Assembly: GCA_934693215.1 (NCBI GenBank) | Contig: CAKUVB010000090.1 | Location: 1-7,132 of the forward strand | Origin: an uncultured Candidatus Melainabacteria bacterium | GTDB lineage: Bacteria; Cyanobacteriota; Vampirovibrionia; Gastranaerophilales; Gastranaerophilaceae | Length of the DNA: 7,132 nucleotides | Direction: 5' to 3' | Shown here: in pieces, positions 1 to 6,303 of the stretch | How positions within the stretch are numbered: position 1 is the stretch's first letter | How the letters are laid out: each line of letters opens with the position of its first letter | Program-made: the position numbers and the translations under genes | The notes under the pieces: model-generated | What the model was told of the DNA's origin: nothing | What the model saw: only the letters and a program-made list of their open reading frames with translations | Database searches by the model: none

Positions 1-123
1 TTGACAAGTCATTTGAGAAAAATATTTAATGACGAGCAAATAGATATTTCTATCAAATCAATGGACTCACCAAGCAGAACCTCTAATACTGAAGATGAGG
101 AAGAACAAACCTCTGTCGTGTAA
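1..123 (+). CDS. 3' end of an unidentified gene (last 40 codons, truncated by window edge)
   Basis: Frame 1 is open from the first base and ends at TAA 121-123. The 40 visible residues start LTSHLRKIFNDEQIDISIKS and end in a Ser/Thr- and acid-rich tail (NTEDEEEQTSVV) that looks disordered. The first codon is TTG, but it lies at the window edge with no upstream sequence, so this is read as the C-terminal end of a longer gene and not as a tiny complete one. The stretch before the tail could be the last strand of a small alpha/beta domain, but no family can be named. It converges with the patatin gene, whose stop lies 64 bases further on; no convincing terminator hairpin is visible between them. 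Confidence 0.5.
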   Translation: MTSHLRKIFNDEQIDISIKSMDSPSRTSNTEDEEEQTSVV

Positions 124-187
124 GGTTTTGATTTTTATTTTTAAGCATGCTTTTAAAGTATATGATTTTTGTAACCATAAGAGGTCT

Positions 188-1393
188 TTATTTTAAGTAT
201 TCAATTTTTTGCAAGTCTAGATTAAGTGAATTAATACGAGAATTAACCTCGAAAATTAAACGAGTCAGTGTCTTTAAAAGTTTCTTTTTATCTTTAAATT
301 TTGGTGTTCCAAACCAAGAACGACCCTTAGAAGAAATTAAAAACTCGTCTTTAAATTCTGTTATAGATTTGTAAACTCGTATAGCTATAGAATCCTTTAT
401 ATCAGCTAATAATATATATAAATCACCAACCAACATTTTTGATTTTTCTATATTATTAGATTTTATAAAATCTAATAGTTGGATTATGTATTTATATATT
501 TGCTGATATTGAGTAAGTAGTTTTTGTTTTTTTATAACTATATCTTGTGTTAAATACTTTTTAGATTGATTATATCCAATGTCAATAAGTTTATTACGCA
601 TATAATCTGACATATTAAAGTCAATGATAATAATATCACCGGTATTTATTTTTATATAATCGAAATCATCTCTATATCCATAAGTATCAATAATATAATC
701 TGTTGCTGCAGAGGTCATACAACTATAGATTGCATTAAAGAAATCTAGTGCATTGTTGTCAACTTTTTCGTATTCACCTTCTAAACGGAATTCCAAAATA
801 CGATTGATTCCAACTTTTAAATTTTTTGACAATGTCCATAAAGGTTTGCTTTTTAGCAAATCCCCATCTACAAGTTTTTTCCCGTTAATTTCGGTTAATG
901 TCATTAACCCCGGCATACTGCAAGAAATACGTACAGCTTCTGCTATTTCAAAATCCGGGGTTTCTTGCTTTGAAAATTCCTGACAATCAAATTTAACAAG
1001 GTTTGTTGTATAAACTAACAAGTTTGTTTCTAAATCTGCAAACGTAACAGGTTTATTCTGCCCCTTAACGTAATTTTCTCCATAAAACTTTTTTTCGATA
1101 TTTTTACGAATCCATTTTGTAAAAACTTCACCTTTACTAAATGCAAAACCACTATTTAAGCTAAAGTGAATATCTCTGAATAAATCAAAATTGATTTTTA
1201 ACAAAATATCTTTGATTTCTTCATCAGAATATCCAACTGCCAATAGTGTTGCAACAATTGCACCGGCAGAAGAACCTGCTATAGTGTCATATTTTATTTT
1301 TAATTCTTGTAGAGCCTTGATTGCCCCTATATAAGCAAAGCCTCTAACAGCTCCTCCGCCAAATATACAAGTGTATTTATCTTCTCTTGCCAT
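188..1393 (-). CDS. Patatin-like phospholipase (cytoplasmic lipid acyl hydrolase)
   Basis: This gene encodes a 401-residue protein of the patatin family, serine hydrolases that use a Ser-Asp dyad to release fatty acids from phospholipids or other lipids. Numbered from the ATG at 1393, the oxyanion-hole loop GGGAVRG is at residues 12-18, the nucleophile elbow GSSAG at 40-44 (Ser42) and the catalytic Asp of the DG motif at 176. That motif reads DGD, where DGG or DGA is usual, and the common Asn-x-Pro that follows is replaced by LLKSKP. The patatin domain appears to end near residue 281; about 120 further residues are Lys-rich, probably helical and unrecognised. There is no signal peptide, so it should act inside the cell or at the inner face of the membrane. 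An upstream in-frame TTG at 1411 would add six residues, but it lies upstream of the TATAAT box at 1403-1408, so the ATG is preferred. The natural substrate cannot be read from the sequence. Confidence 0.88.
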   Translation of the reverse strand: MAREDKYTCIFGGGAVRGFAYIGAIKALQELKIKYDTIAGSSAGAIVATLLAVGYSDEEIKDILLKINFDLFRDIHFSLNSGFAFSKGEVFTKWIRKNIEKKFYGENYVKGQNKPVTFADLETNLLVYTTNLVKFDCQEFSKQETPDFEIAEAVRISCSMPGLMTLTEINGKKLVDGDLLKSKPLWTLSKNLKVGINRILEFRLEGEYEKVDNNALDFFNAIYSCMTSAATDYIIDTYGYRDDFDYIKINTGDIIIIDFNMSDYMRNKLIDIGYNQSKKYLTQDIVIKKQKLLTQYQQIYKYIIQLLDFIKSNNIEKSKMLVGDLYILLADIKDSIAIRVYKSITEFKDEFLISSKGRSWFGTPKFKDKKKLLKTLTRLIFEVNSRINSLNLDLQKIEYLK

Positions 1394-1402
1394 AACAGGT
1401 GT

Positions 1403-1431
1403 ATTATACAATACAATGTATAAATTATAAA
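1403..1431 (-). promoter_or_regulatory. Putative promoter of the patatin gene, near-leaderless
   Basis: On the minus strand TATAAT (1403-1408) is preceded, after a 17-nt spacer, by TTTATA (1426-1431), which matches four of six positions of the -35 consensus TTGACA. Only 9 nt separate the -10 box from the ATG at 1393, so transcription would begin about two or three bases before the start codon. No Shine-Dalgarno sequence is visible. This is an inference from motif spacing; AT-rich DNA produces TATAAT-like words by chance. Confidence 0.45.
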
Positions 1432-1444
1432 GTAGTTAAAAGAT

Positions 1445-1735
1445 TTATCTTCCTTTTTGTCTTACTGCAGGGAGATAAAAAGCAGGATAATTATAAAATA
1501 ATCTATATTTAGGATCTTCTAGGTAATAATTATAATACATGGAATAGTAGTATCTGGGTTTACCCTTTCCAGTGAAATCATACCCTGAATCTGAATCATA
1601 TTTAACTGTTTCAATATTTATTTTATCTTGAGTAGGTTTTATTTTTCGACATGGCAAGTAAATTGAATCTGTAGCATTGGCTACAGATTCAAGAATTATA
1701 AATAGTGAAATTAAAAACGTTATTTTCTTTTTCAT
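1445..1735 (-). CDS. Small tyrosine-rich exported protein, function unknown
   Basis: This is a 96-residue protein of no recognised family. Numbered from the ATG at 1735, residues 1-21 form a typical Sec signal peptide: MKKK start, hydrophobic core, and VANA before a likely signal peptidase I cut after Ala21. The mature part is 75 residues with 14 Tyr, seven of them within ten residues (YYYSMYYNYY), and it ends in basic AVRQKGR. It has a single Cys (in YLPC), which does not fit a lipobox, so it is not an obvious lipoprotein. Export to the periplasm, outer membrane or outside is inferred. An in-frame TTG at 1747 lies inside the -10 box and is unlikely to be the start. The stop is 51 nt upstream of the patatin ATG in the same orientation, so read-through into patatin is possible although patatin has its own promoter-like sequence. 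Tyr-rich low-complexity segments occur in coat and surface proteins, but no function is claimed here. Confidence 0.65.
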   Translation of the reverse strand: MKKKITFLISLFIILESVANATDSIYLPCRKIKPTQDKINIETVKYDSDSGYDFTGKGKPRYYYSMYYNYYLEDPKYRLFYNYPAFYLPAVRQKGR

Positions 1736-1746
1736 GTCTTGAACCA

Positions 1747-1752
1747 ATTATA
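1747..1752 (-). promoter_or_regulatory. Putative -10 box for the tyrosine-rich protein gene
   Basis: The minus strand carries TATAAT at 1747-1752, 11 nt before the ATG at 1735. Transcription would start about four or five bases before the start codon. No good -35 hexamer is seen 16-18 nt further upstream and no Shine-Dalgarno sequence precedes the ATG, so the call rests on the -10 box and on the same arrangement at the patatin and mlaE genes. Confidence 0.35.
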
Positions 1753-1853
1753 TAATAATATATTCTAATTCAATTATACATTTTATTCTATTCTTATAAC
1801 GAGTTTTATTTTAATTTGTTCAAATTATATTAAGCAATATTAATATTAAAATC

Positions 1854-1882
1854 TTTACATTATCAGCTTTTTGACATACTAT
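1854..1882 (+). promoter_or_regulatory. Putative promoter of the pyrH operon
   Basis: TTTACA (1854-1859, five of six matches to the -35 consensus) and TACTAT (1877-1882, four of six to the -10 consensus) are 17 nt apart. Transcription would begin near 1889, leaving a leader of about 30 nt that includes the GAGAGG ribosome binding site at 1902-1907. A perfect TTGACA at 1871-1876 is also present but has no acceptable -10 box 16-18 nt downstream. The region between 1736 and 1918 is divergent, feeding the minus-strand pair to the left and pyrH to the right. Confidence 0.4.
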
Positions 1883-1918
1883 TGTATAGACGGTGTTTGT
1901 CGAGAGGTTTATACAATA

Positions 1919-2632
1919 ATGAAAACTTATAATAGAATTTTACTAAAAGTTAGCGGTGAAGCATTATTAGGGGAGCAAGATTTTGGGATTGACTACAAAC
2001 CTGTAGACATGATTGCAAATGAAATTGCTCTAGCGGTAAAAGATGGTGTTCAAATTGCCGTAGTTGTCGGTGGTGGCAATATCTTTAGAGGTATGAAAAA
2101 TAGTGCAAAATTAGGTATGGATAGAGCATCAGGCGATTATGTCGGAATGCTAGCAACGGTTATGAATGCTATTGCTTTACAAAGTGCTTTAAAATCAATA
2201 AATATTGATTGTAGAGTACAGTCTGCACTTGAAATAAAACAAGTTGCTGAACCATATATAAGACATAGAGCGATTCGACATCTTGAAAAAGGTAGGGTTG
2301 TAATTTTTGCGGCAGGAACCGGTAATCCATTCTTTACAACTGATACAGCTGCAGCTTTAAGAGCATCTGAAATCAATGCCGATGCAATGCTTATGGCTAA
2401 AAATGGTGTAGATGGGGTTTATGATGATGATCCACGAACTAATCCTAATGCGAAAAAATTAGAAAATATCAAGTATGTAGATATTATAAAAAATGATTTA
2501 AAGGTAATGGACACTTCAGCATGTACGTTGTGTGAACAAAATAACATTCCGATTGTTGTTTTTGATTTTGCTGCAAAAGGTAGTCTAAACAAAATAATAA
2601 ACGGAGAAAAAGTCGGTACTTTTGTTAATTAA
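1919..2632 (+). CDS. pyrH: UMP kinase (uridylate kinase)
   Basis: PyrH phosphorylates UMP to UDP with ATP in the cytoplasm, the first step from UMP toward UTP and CTP, and belongs to the amino-acid kinase fold, not the adenylate-kinase fold. The 237 residues match the usual bacterial length. Visible motifs are the N-terminal strand and loop RILLKVSGEALLG (6-18), the phosphate-binding GGGNIFRG (51-58), MDRASGDYVGMLATVMN (67-83), GTGNPFFTTDTAAALRA (133-149) and KNGVDGVYDDDPR (161-173). The ATG at 1919 is chosen because it gives the family N-terminus and follows GAGAGG (1902-1907) by 11 nt; the frame extends 16 codons further upstream from a TTG at 1871, but those codons overlap the promoter. 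It is the first gene of the plus-strand run and is followed by frr with a 15-nt gap. The usual upstream neighbours rpsB and tsf are not present. Confidence 0.96.
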   Translation: MKTYNRILLKVSGEALLGEQDFGIDYKPVDMIANEIALAVKDGVQIAVVVGGGNIFRGMKNSAKLGMDRASGDYVGMLATVMNAIALQSALKSINIDCRVQSALEIKQVAEPYIRHRAIRHLEKGRVVIFAAGTGNPFFTTDTAAALRASEINADAMLMAKNGVDGVYDDDPRTNPNAKKLENIKYVDIIKNDLKVMDTSACTLCEQNNIPIVVFDFAAKGSLNKIINGEKVGTFVN

Positions 2633-2647
2633 TTGAAAGAGGTAAAT

Positions 2648-3214
2648 ATGTCAGAAGCAGTTGATGAGTTATTTTTAGTTGGCGAAGAAAAAATGGAAAA
2701 AGCTATCGCCCAAATGATAAAAGAGTTTGGAACAATCAGAACGGGACGTGCTAATCCTATTATTTTGGATAAGGTAGTTGTAGATTATTATGGAGCACCA
2801 ACTCCACTAAGACAAATGTCACAAGTTTCAGTAAGTGAAGGTACAACTCTTATTATTACACCTTATGATAAAACAATTCTTAAAGAAATAGAAAAAGCTA
2901 TTATCAAAGCTGAGTTAGGAATTGCACCAAATAGTGATGGTATTTGTATTAGATTACAATTCCCACCTTTAACAGAAGAAAGAAGAAAAGAAATTGTTAA
3001 AGATGTTAAAAAGATTGGTGAAGAATCAAAAGTTGCAATCAGAAATATCAGACGTGATTTGACTGATGGTTTGAAAAAAATTGAAAAAGAAGAAAAACTT
3101 CCAGAAGATTCAGTTAAAGATTTTCAAGACCAAATCCAAAAATTAACAGATAAATTCACTAAGCATATTGATAGTTCTGTAGCTGAAAAAGAAAAAGAGG
3201 TATTAACTGTATAA
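2648..3214 (+). CDS. frr: Ribosome recycling factor
   Basis: RRF works with EF-G to split the post-termination ribosome complex so that subunits can be reused. The 188-residue product is close to the usual length of about 185. Family features seen are RTGRANP (31-37), DYYG followed by PTPL (46-54, at the hinge to domain II), PPLTEERRKE (106-115), and RNIRRD (132-137) in the third helix of the long three-helix bundle, followed by a charged coiled-coil tail. The ATG at 2648 is chosen because AGAGG (2638-2642) lies 5 nt upstream; an in-frame TTG at 2633 would add five codons that encode the Shine-Dalgarno itself. The stop codon shares its last base with the cdsA start (TAATG), which suggests translational coupling. 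The pyrH-frr pairing is conserved across bacteria. Confidence 0.96.
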   Translation: MSEAVDELFLVGEEKMEKAIAQMIKEFGTIRTGRANPIILDKVVVDYYGAPTPLRQMSQVSVSEGTTLIITPYDKTILKEIEKAIIKAELGIAPNSDGICIRLQFPPLTEERRKEIVKDVKKIGEESKVAIRNIRRDLTDGLKKIEKEEKLPEDSVKDFQDQIQKLTDKFTKHIDSSVAEKEKEVLTV

Positions 3215-4101
3215 TGGATAAAAAGAATCTGAACAGAATTATTACGGGTACAATTATGGGATTGACCGTTTTGGGTTCTATCTCATACGGTGGGTTGCCG
3301 TTGTTTATTATAACAATGTTAATCATATATTTTGCAACAAAAGAATATGTGATTATCCTGCGTCACAAAGGTTTTTATCCTAGTATCAAGGTAATTCTGT
3401 TCGCAGATATCTTTTTTGCGACTTTAGCATATTTGAACAGATTTAATATGCTTTCGTTTGCGGTTACAATATCTTCTATTGTTGCTTTTATATGGGTGTT
3501 GTTCAAAGGTAGACAACCATATATCGCTAATGTTGCAACAACAATACTTGGTTTTATATATAGTGGTTTGTTTCCTTTGTATTTGATATTTATTAGAGAT
3601 ATTGGAACACATCCTCAATATTTGTATATGATAAAAATGCCTGCTGAACATGAAGGGTTAGGATACTTAGTATTGTTATTCTTCTGTGTTCTATTTACAG
3701 ATACAGGTTGTTATTATTTTGGTATGAAGTTTGGAAAAAACAAACTTGCACCGGTAATCAGTCCTAACAAAACAATAGAAGGTTCTATAGGTGGTACTTT
3801 ATGTGCAATGTTAGGAGCAGTAGGTATTGGTAATTTTTATCATATAGCTTGGTATCATTGTGTAATAGTTGGACTTTTAATTGCCTTTTTTGCACAAATT
3901 GGAGATTTATGTGAATCTCTTATCAAGAGAGATGCAGGTGTGAAAGATTCAGGAAATACACTTCCTGGACATGGTGGTTTTTTAGATAGAACTGATAGTT
4001 ATGTGTTTACATTACCTGTATTATATTATTATTTTCAGTATTTCGTATATGGTGATGGAACATTACAAAATCTTGTTCAGTTCTTTAAAGGCTTGATATA
4101 A
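3214..4101 (+). CDS. cdsA: Phosphatidate cytidylyltransferase (CDP-diacylglycerol synthase)
   Basis: CdsA is an integral inner-membrane enzyme that condenses phosphatidic acid with CTP to give CDP-diacylglycerol, the precursor of phosphatidylglycerol, cardiolipin and phosphatidylethanolamine. The 295-residue protein has repeated hydrophobic segments (for example about 13-40, 56-72, 78-97, 107-128, 149-170, 191-206, 211-229 and 262-279). The family signature is intact: SLIKRDAGVKD (235-245), then LPGHGGFLDRTD (250-261), with the conserved SPNKTIEG at 183-190. The start overlaps the frr stop by one base, and the nearest purine-rich stretch, AAAGAGG (3194-3200), is 13 nt upstream, so translation probably depends on coupling to frr. 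The stop overlaps the rnc start in the same TAATG way. In many genomes uppS lies between frr and cdsA; it is missing here. Confidence 0.95.
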   Translation: MDKKNLNRIITGTIMGLTVLGSISYGGLPLFIITMLIIYFATKEYVIILRHKGFYPSIKVILFADIFFATLAYLNRFNMLSFAVTISSIVAFIWVLFKGRQPYIANVATTILGFIYSGLFPLYLIFIRDIGTHPQYLYMIKMPAEHEGLGYLVLLFFCVLFTDTGCYYFGMKFGKNKLAPVISPNKTIEGSIGGTLCAMLGAVGIGNFYHIAWYHCVIVGLLIAFFAQIGDLCESLIKRDAGVKDSGNTLPGHGGFLDRTDSYVFTLPVLYYYFQYFVYGDGTLQNLVQFFKGLI

Positions 4102-4778
4102 TGAATATTTTAGATACGGTTTGTGAAGATAAAGCTCTTTTTGAAGCAGCAATAACTCACCCTTCGTATACTCAAGAGAAGAATTTATCACCATTGTATA
4201 ATTATGAAAGATTGGAATTTTTTGGTGATTCAGTATTAAAACTGTATTCTTCTGAATTGTTATTGAAAAAATATCCGGAATACGATGAAGGAAGATTGTC
4301 AAAAATTCGCTCAATATTAGTTTCTGATGCGACAATAGCAAAAATAGCTTTTGAAATTGGGTTGAATAAAATCATTAAACTTGCAGAATCAGAAGAAAAA
4401 CAAGGTGGAAGAAATAGAGAATCAAATGTAGCTTGTTCTTTTGAAGCAATATTAGGGGCTTATTATCTTGATGGTAAAAACAAAGAGGTTAAAGAGTTTT
4501 TAGAAGAACAACTCTCAAAATATATAGAAGATATTGACACTCATTTTGAGCGATTTAACTCAAAAGCTGTGTTACAAGAATATACACAATCTCAGACAAA
4601 AGAATTGCCTGAATATGAAACTATTAGTGTTACAGGGCCTGCACACAAGCCTATATTTGAAGTTAGAGTTAAATATTGTGGTAAAATATTGGCAACGGCT
4701 GAAGGTAAATCAAAAAAAGAAGCTGAACAAAATTGTGCGTATCAAGCCTGCCGTACACTTGGAATAATAGAGGATTAA
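4101..4778 (+). CDS. rnc: Ribonuclease III, with a substituted active-site residue
   Basis: RNase III cuts double-stranded RNA, notably rRNA precursors and some mRNAs. The 225-residue product has the standard order: a catalytic domain (about 1-145) with the signature YERLEFFGDSVL (35-46), and a double-stranded RNA-binding domain (about 154-222) ending in KSKKEAEQNCAYQACRTL. Metal-ligand acids equivalent to E. coli Glu41, Asp45, Glu65 and Glu117 are seen as Glu39, Asp43, Glu63 and Glu115. The position equivalent to E. coli Asp114 (family pattern ADxxEA) is Cys112, in the segment NVACSFEAILGAYYLDG; its codon TGT is at 4434-4436 and the reading frame is intact on both sides. Whether cleavage is retained cannot be judged from sequence. 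The start is supported by AAAGG (4087-4091) 9 nt upstream and by the one-base overlap with cdsA. rpe starts one base after the stop. Confidence 0.93.
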   Translation: MNILDTVCEDKALFEAAITHPSYTQEKNLSPLYNYERLEFFGDSVLKLYSSELLLKKYPEYDEGRLSKIRSILVSDATIAKIAFEIGLNKIIKLAESEEKQGGRNRESNVACSFEAILGAYYLDGKNKEVKEFLEEQLSKYIEDIDTHFERFNSKAVLQEYTQSQTKELPEYETISVTGPAHKPIFEVRVKYCGKILATAEGKSKKEAEQNCAYQACRTLGIIED

Positions 4779-4779
4779 A

Positions 4780-5433
4780 ATGAATAATAGAATAATTGTT
4801 TCTCCATCAATACTTTCTGCAGATTTTGTAAATCTTGAAAGAGATATTAAACGAGTTGAAGATGCAGGTGCTGATTGGATTCATGTAGATGTTATGGACG
4901 GTCATTTTGTACCTAATATAACAATAGGTATTCCAGTCGTCAAAGCTATAAAAAGAATAGCAAGAGTTCCTTTAGATGTTCATTTGATGATAGAAAATCC
5001 TGATAAATATGTAGTTGGGTTTGCAAAGGCTGGTGCTGATATAATCACTTTTCATTATGAAGCAGCTGAAGAAAATACAAGTAATGTTATACAATTAATT
5101 AAATCTTGTGGAAAAAAAGTTGGATTGTCAGTAAAGCCTAAAACCAGTCAAGAAAGATTATACCCATACTTAAAAGATATAGATATGGCATTAATAATGA
5201 CTGTTGAGCCAGGTTTTGGTGGACAAGAATTTATGCATCATTGTGCAATGAAAATACCTAAAATTAGAGAAAAGGTTAATGATGATTTTATTATTCAAGT
5301 CGATGGCGGTATTAATAACATAACCTCAAAAGTTTGTACTTCACTAGGAGCTAATTCTCTTGTTGCTGGTAGTTATGTTTATGGCAATAGTGATATCACT
5401 CAAGCTATTAAATCGCTTAAAAATATTCAATAA
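4780..5433 (+). CDS. rpe: Ribulose-phosphate 3-epimerase
   Basis: Rpe interconverts D-ribulose 5-phosphate and D-xylulose 5-phosphate in the pentose phosphate pathway and is a metal-dependent (beta/alpha)8 barrel enzyme. The 217 residues match the family. Seen in order are SPSILSADF (8-16), HVDVMDGHFVPN (35-46), DVHLMIENP (66-74), MTVEPGFGGQ (140-149), a phosphate-loop and lid region, and QVDGGI (173-178). The metal ligands and catalytic acids are all present: His35, Asp37, His68 and Asp175. AGAGGA (4769-4774), inside the end of rnc, lies 5 nt before the ATG and fixes the start. It is the last gene of the tightly packed pyrH run; the gap to the next gene is 53 nt, with a promoter-like sequence but no clear terminator. 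Confidence 0.96.
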   Translation: MNNRIIVSPSILSADFVNLERDIKRVEDAGADWIHVDVMDGHFVPNITIGIPVVKAIKRIARVPLDVHLMIENPDKYVVGFAKAGADIITFHYEAAEENTSNVIQLIKSCGKKVGLSVKPKTSQERLYPYLKDIDMALIMTVEPGFGGQEFMHHCAMKIPKIREKVNDDFIIQVDGGINNITSKVCTSLGANSLVAGSYVYGNSDITQAIKSLKNIQ

Positions 5434-5451
5434 AATATGCTTTATGTATGA

Positions 5452-5485
5452 ATCGTAATTTTATTAACTGTGCTATAATTACGAT
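5452..5485 (+). repeat. 9-bp perfect inverted repeat overlapping the mlaE promoter
   Basis: ATCGTAATT (5452-5460) and AATTACGAT (5477-5485) are perfect reverse complements separated by 16 nt. The right arm covers the second half of the putative -10 box and ends just before the ATG at 5487. It could be an operator read by a dimeric repressor or a hairpin in the DNA or in read-through RNA from rpe. It has no U-tract, so it is not an intrinsic terminator. Confidence 0.5.
5471..5479 (+). promoter_or_regulatory. Putative extended -10 promoter for mlaEFD, leaderless
   Basis: TGCTATAAT (5471-5479) is an exact extended -10 element (TGn followed by TATAAT). No convincing -35 hexamer is found 16-18 nt upstream, which extended -10 promoters tolerate. 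The box ends 7 nt before the ATG at 5487, so the first transcribed base would be at or next to the start codon. No Shine-Dalgarno sequence precedes that ATG. It would let the Mla genes be expressed independently of the pyrH-rpe operon. Confidence 0.5.
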
Positions 5486-5486
5486 A

Positions 5487-6290
5487 ATGAGAGATTTTTC
5501 TATAAAAAGTACAATTACATTTAAAGTGTATCGCTATATAATTTCAATGATTGAAGAATTTGTTTCAACTGTTGGAAATATTGTTATATATGGTAAAGAA
5601 TTATTTTCTTTGTTTTTTAAACTAGAATTTGATAAAAAAGCTATAATAGAACAATGTGCAAGATTTGGAGTAAGTTCTCTACCAATTACTCTATCTATAG
5701 TTGGAATGACGTCAATTATTGTTTCTATGCAAGTTGCCGGTGAGATGGTAAAACAAGGTGCGGGAAATTATGTTGGCATGCTTGTTACAATGCTTTTGGT
5801 TAGGGAAGCTGGTGTTATCATGTCAGGATTTGCAATAATCTTTATGATAGGCTCTTCAATGGCTTCTGAGATTGCAACAATGCGTGTTACAGAGCAAATT
5901 GATGCGATTCAAGTTGCTAAAGTAAATCCAATAAGATATTTATTTGTTCCAAGAGTAGTGTCAGGAGTGTTAATGATGCCTCCGGTTCTGGTTGTAGCAA
6001 CTTTAGTTGGTGTTATTGGTGGTGGTGTAGCGGCTCATTTAGCATCAGGGTTGTCATATCGTGCCTACTTTGAATCAGTTTGGAGTGGGTTATATATGAA
6101 AGATATGAATGTAGCCTTATTAAAAGCAATTGTGTTTGGGTTTACGATAGCTTTAATCAGTTGTGTTTGTGGATACACTGCAAAAGGTGGAGCTAGAGGT
6201 GTAGGTATCGCAACAACAAAATCAGTTGTATGGTCTTTTGTTGCTATAGTTTTGTGGGATTTATTGTTCTCAATAGTATTTTTCTTTTAA
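5487..6290 (+). CDS. mlaE: MlaE-family ABC transporter permease (phospholipid transport)
   Basis: MlaE is the inner-membrane permease of the MlaFEDB-type complex, which moves phospholipids between the inner and outer membranes of diderm bacteria. From the ATG at 5487 the product is 267 residues, close to the 260 of E. coli MlaE. The family core is clear: LVREAGVIMSGFAII (104-118), GSSMASEIATMRVTEQIDAI (122-141), which includes the conserved EQIDA coupling segment, then NPIRYLFVPRV (147-157) and several membrane spans, ending in a hydrophobic FFF tail. Another ATG at 5448 would add 13 residues but lies upstream of the -10 box, and one at 5547 would remove 20; the N-terminus is therefore uncertain. 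mlaF follows after 13 nt and mlaD after that, giving the order E-F-D. Confidence 0.9.
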   Translation: MRDFSIKSTITFKVYRYIISMIEEFVSTVGNIVIYGKELFSLFFKLEFDKKAIIEQCARFGVSSLPITLSIVGMTSIIVSMQVAGEMVKQGAGNYVGMLVTMLLVREAGVIMSGFAIIFMIGSSMASEIATMRVTEQIDAIQVAKVNPIRYLFVPRVVSGVLMMPPVLVVATLVGVIGGGVAAHLASGLSYRAYFESVWSGLYMKDMNVALLKAIVFGFTIALISCVCGYTAKGGARGVGIATTKSVVWSFVAIVLWDLLFSIVFFF

Positions 6291-6303
6291 AATAGGTATA
6301 TAT

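Noticed and set aside
143..152. AAGCATGCTT palindrome followed by T-rich DNA between the converging genes, as a possible terminator
   Set aside because: It has no room for a loop: folded as a hairpin it leaves only about 3 bp of stem around CATG, so it is too weak for an intrinsic terminator.
753..983. Open frame on the plus strand opposite the patatin gene
   Set aside because: It lies wholly antisense to a gene with clear catalytic motifs and has no ribosome binding site or recognisable protein features.
1836..1847. AATATTAATATT palindrome in the divergent intergenic region
   Set aside because: It is made only of A and T in an AT-rich spacer, where such words are expected by chance, and it is not placed at a clear promoter element.
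1871..1899. Perfect TTGACA at 1871-1876 as the pyrH -35 box
   Set aside because: The hexamer 17 nt downstream is TGTTTG, a very poor -10 box; TTTACA/TACTAT a little upstream fits better.
4063..4341. Minus-strand open frame of about 90 codons across the cdsA-rnc junction
   Set aside because: It is antisense to two well-supported conserved genes and reads as a shadow frame.
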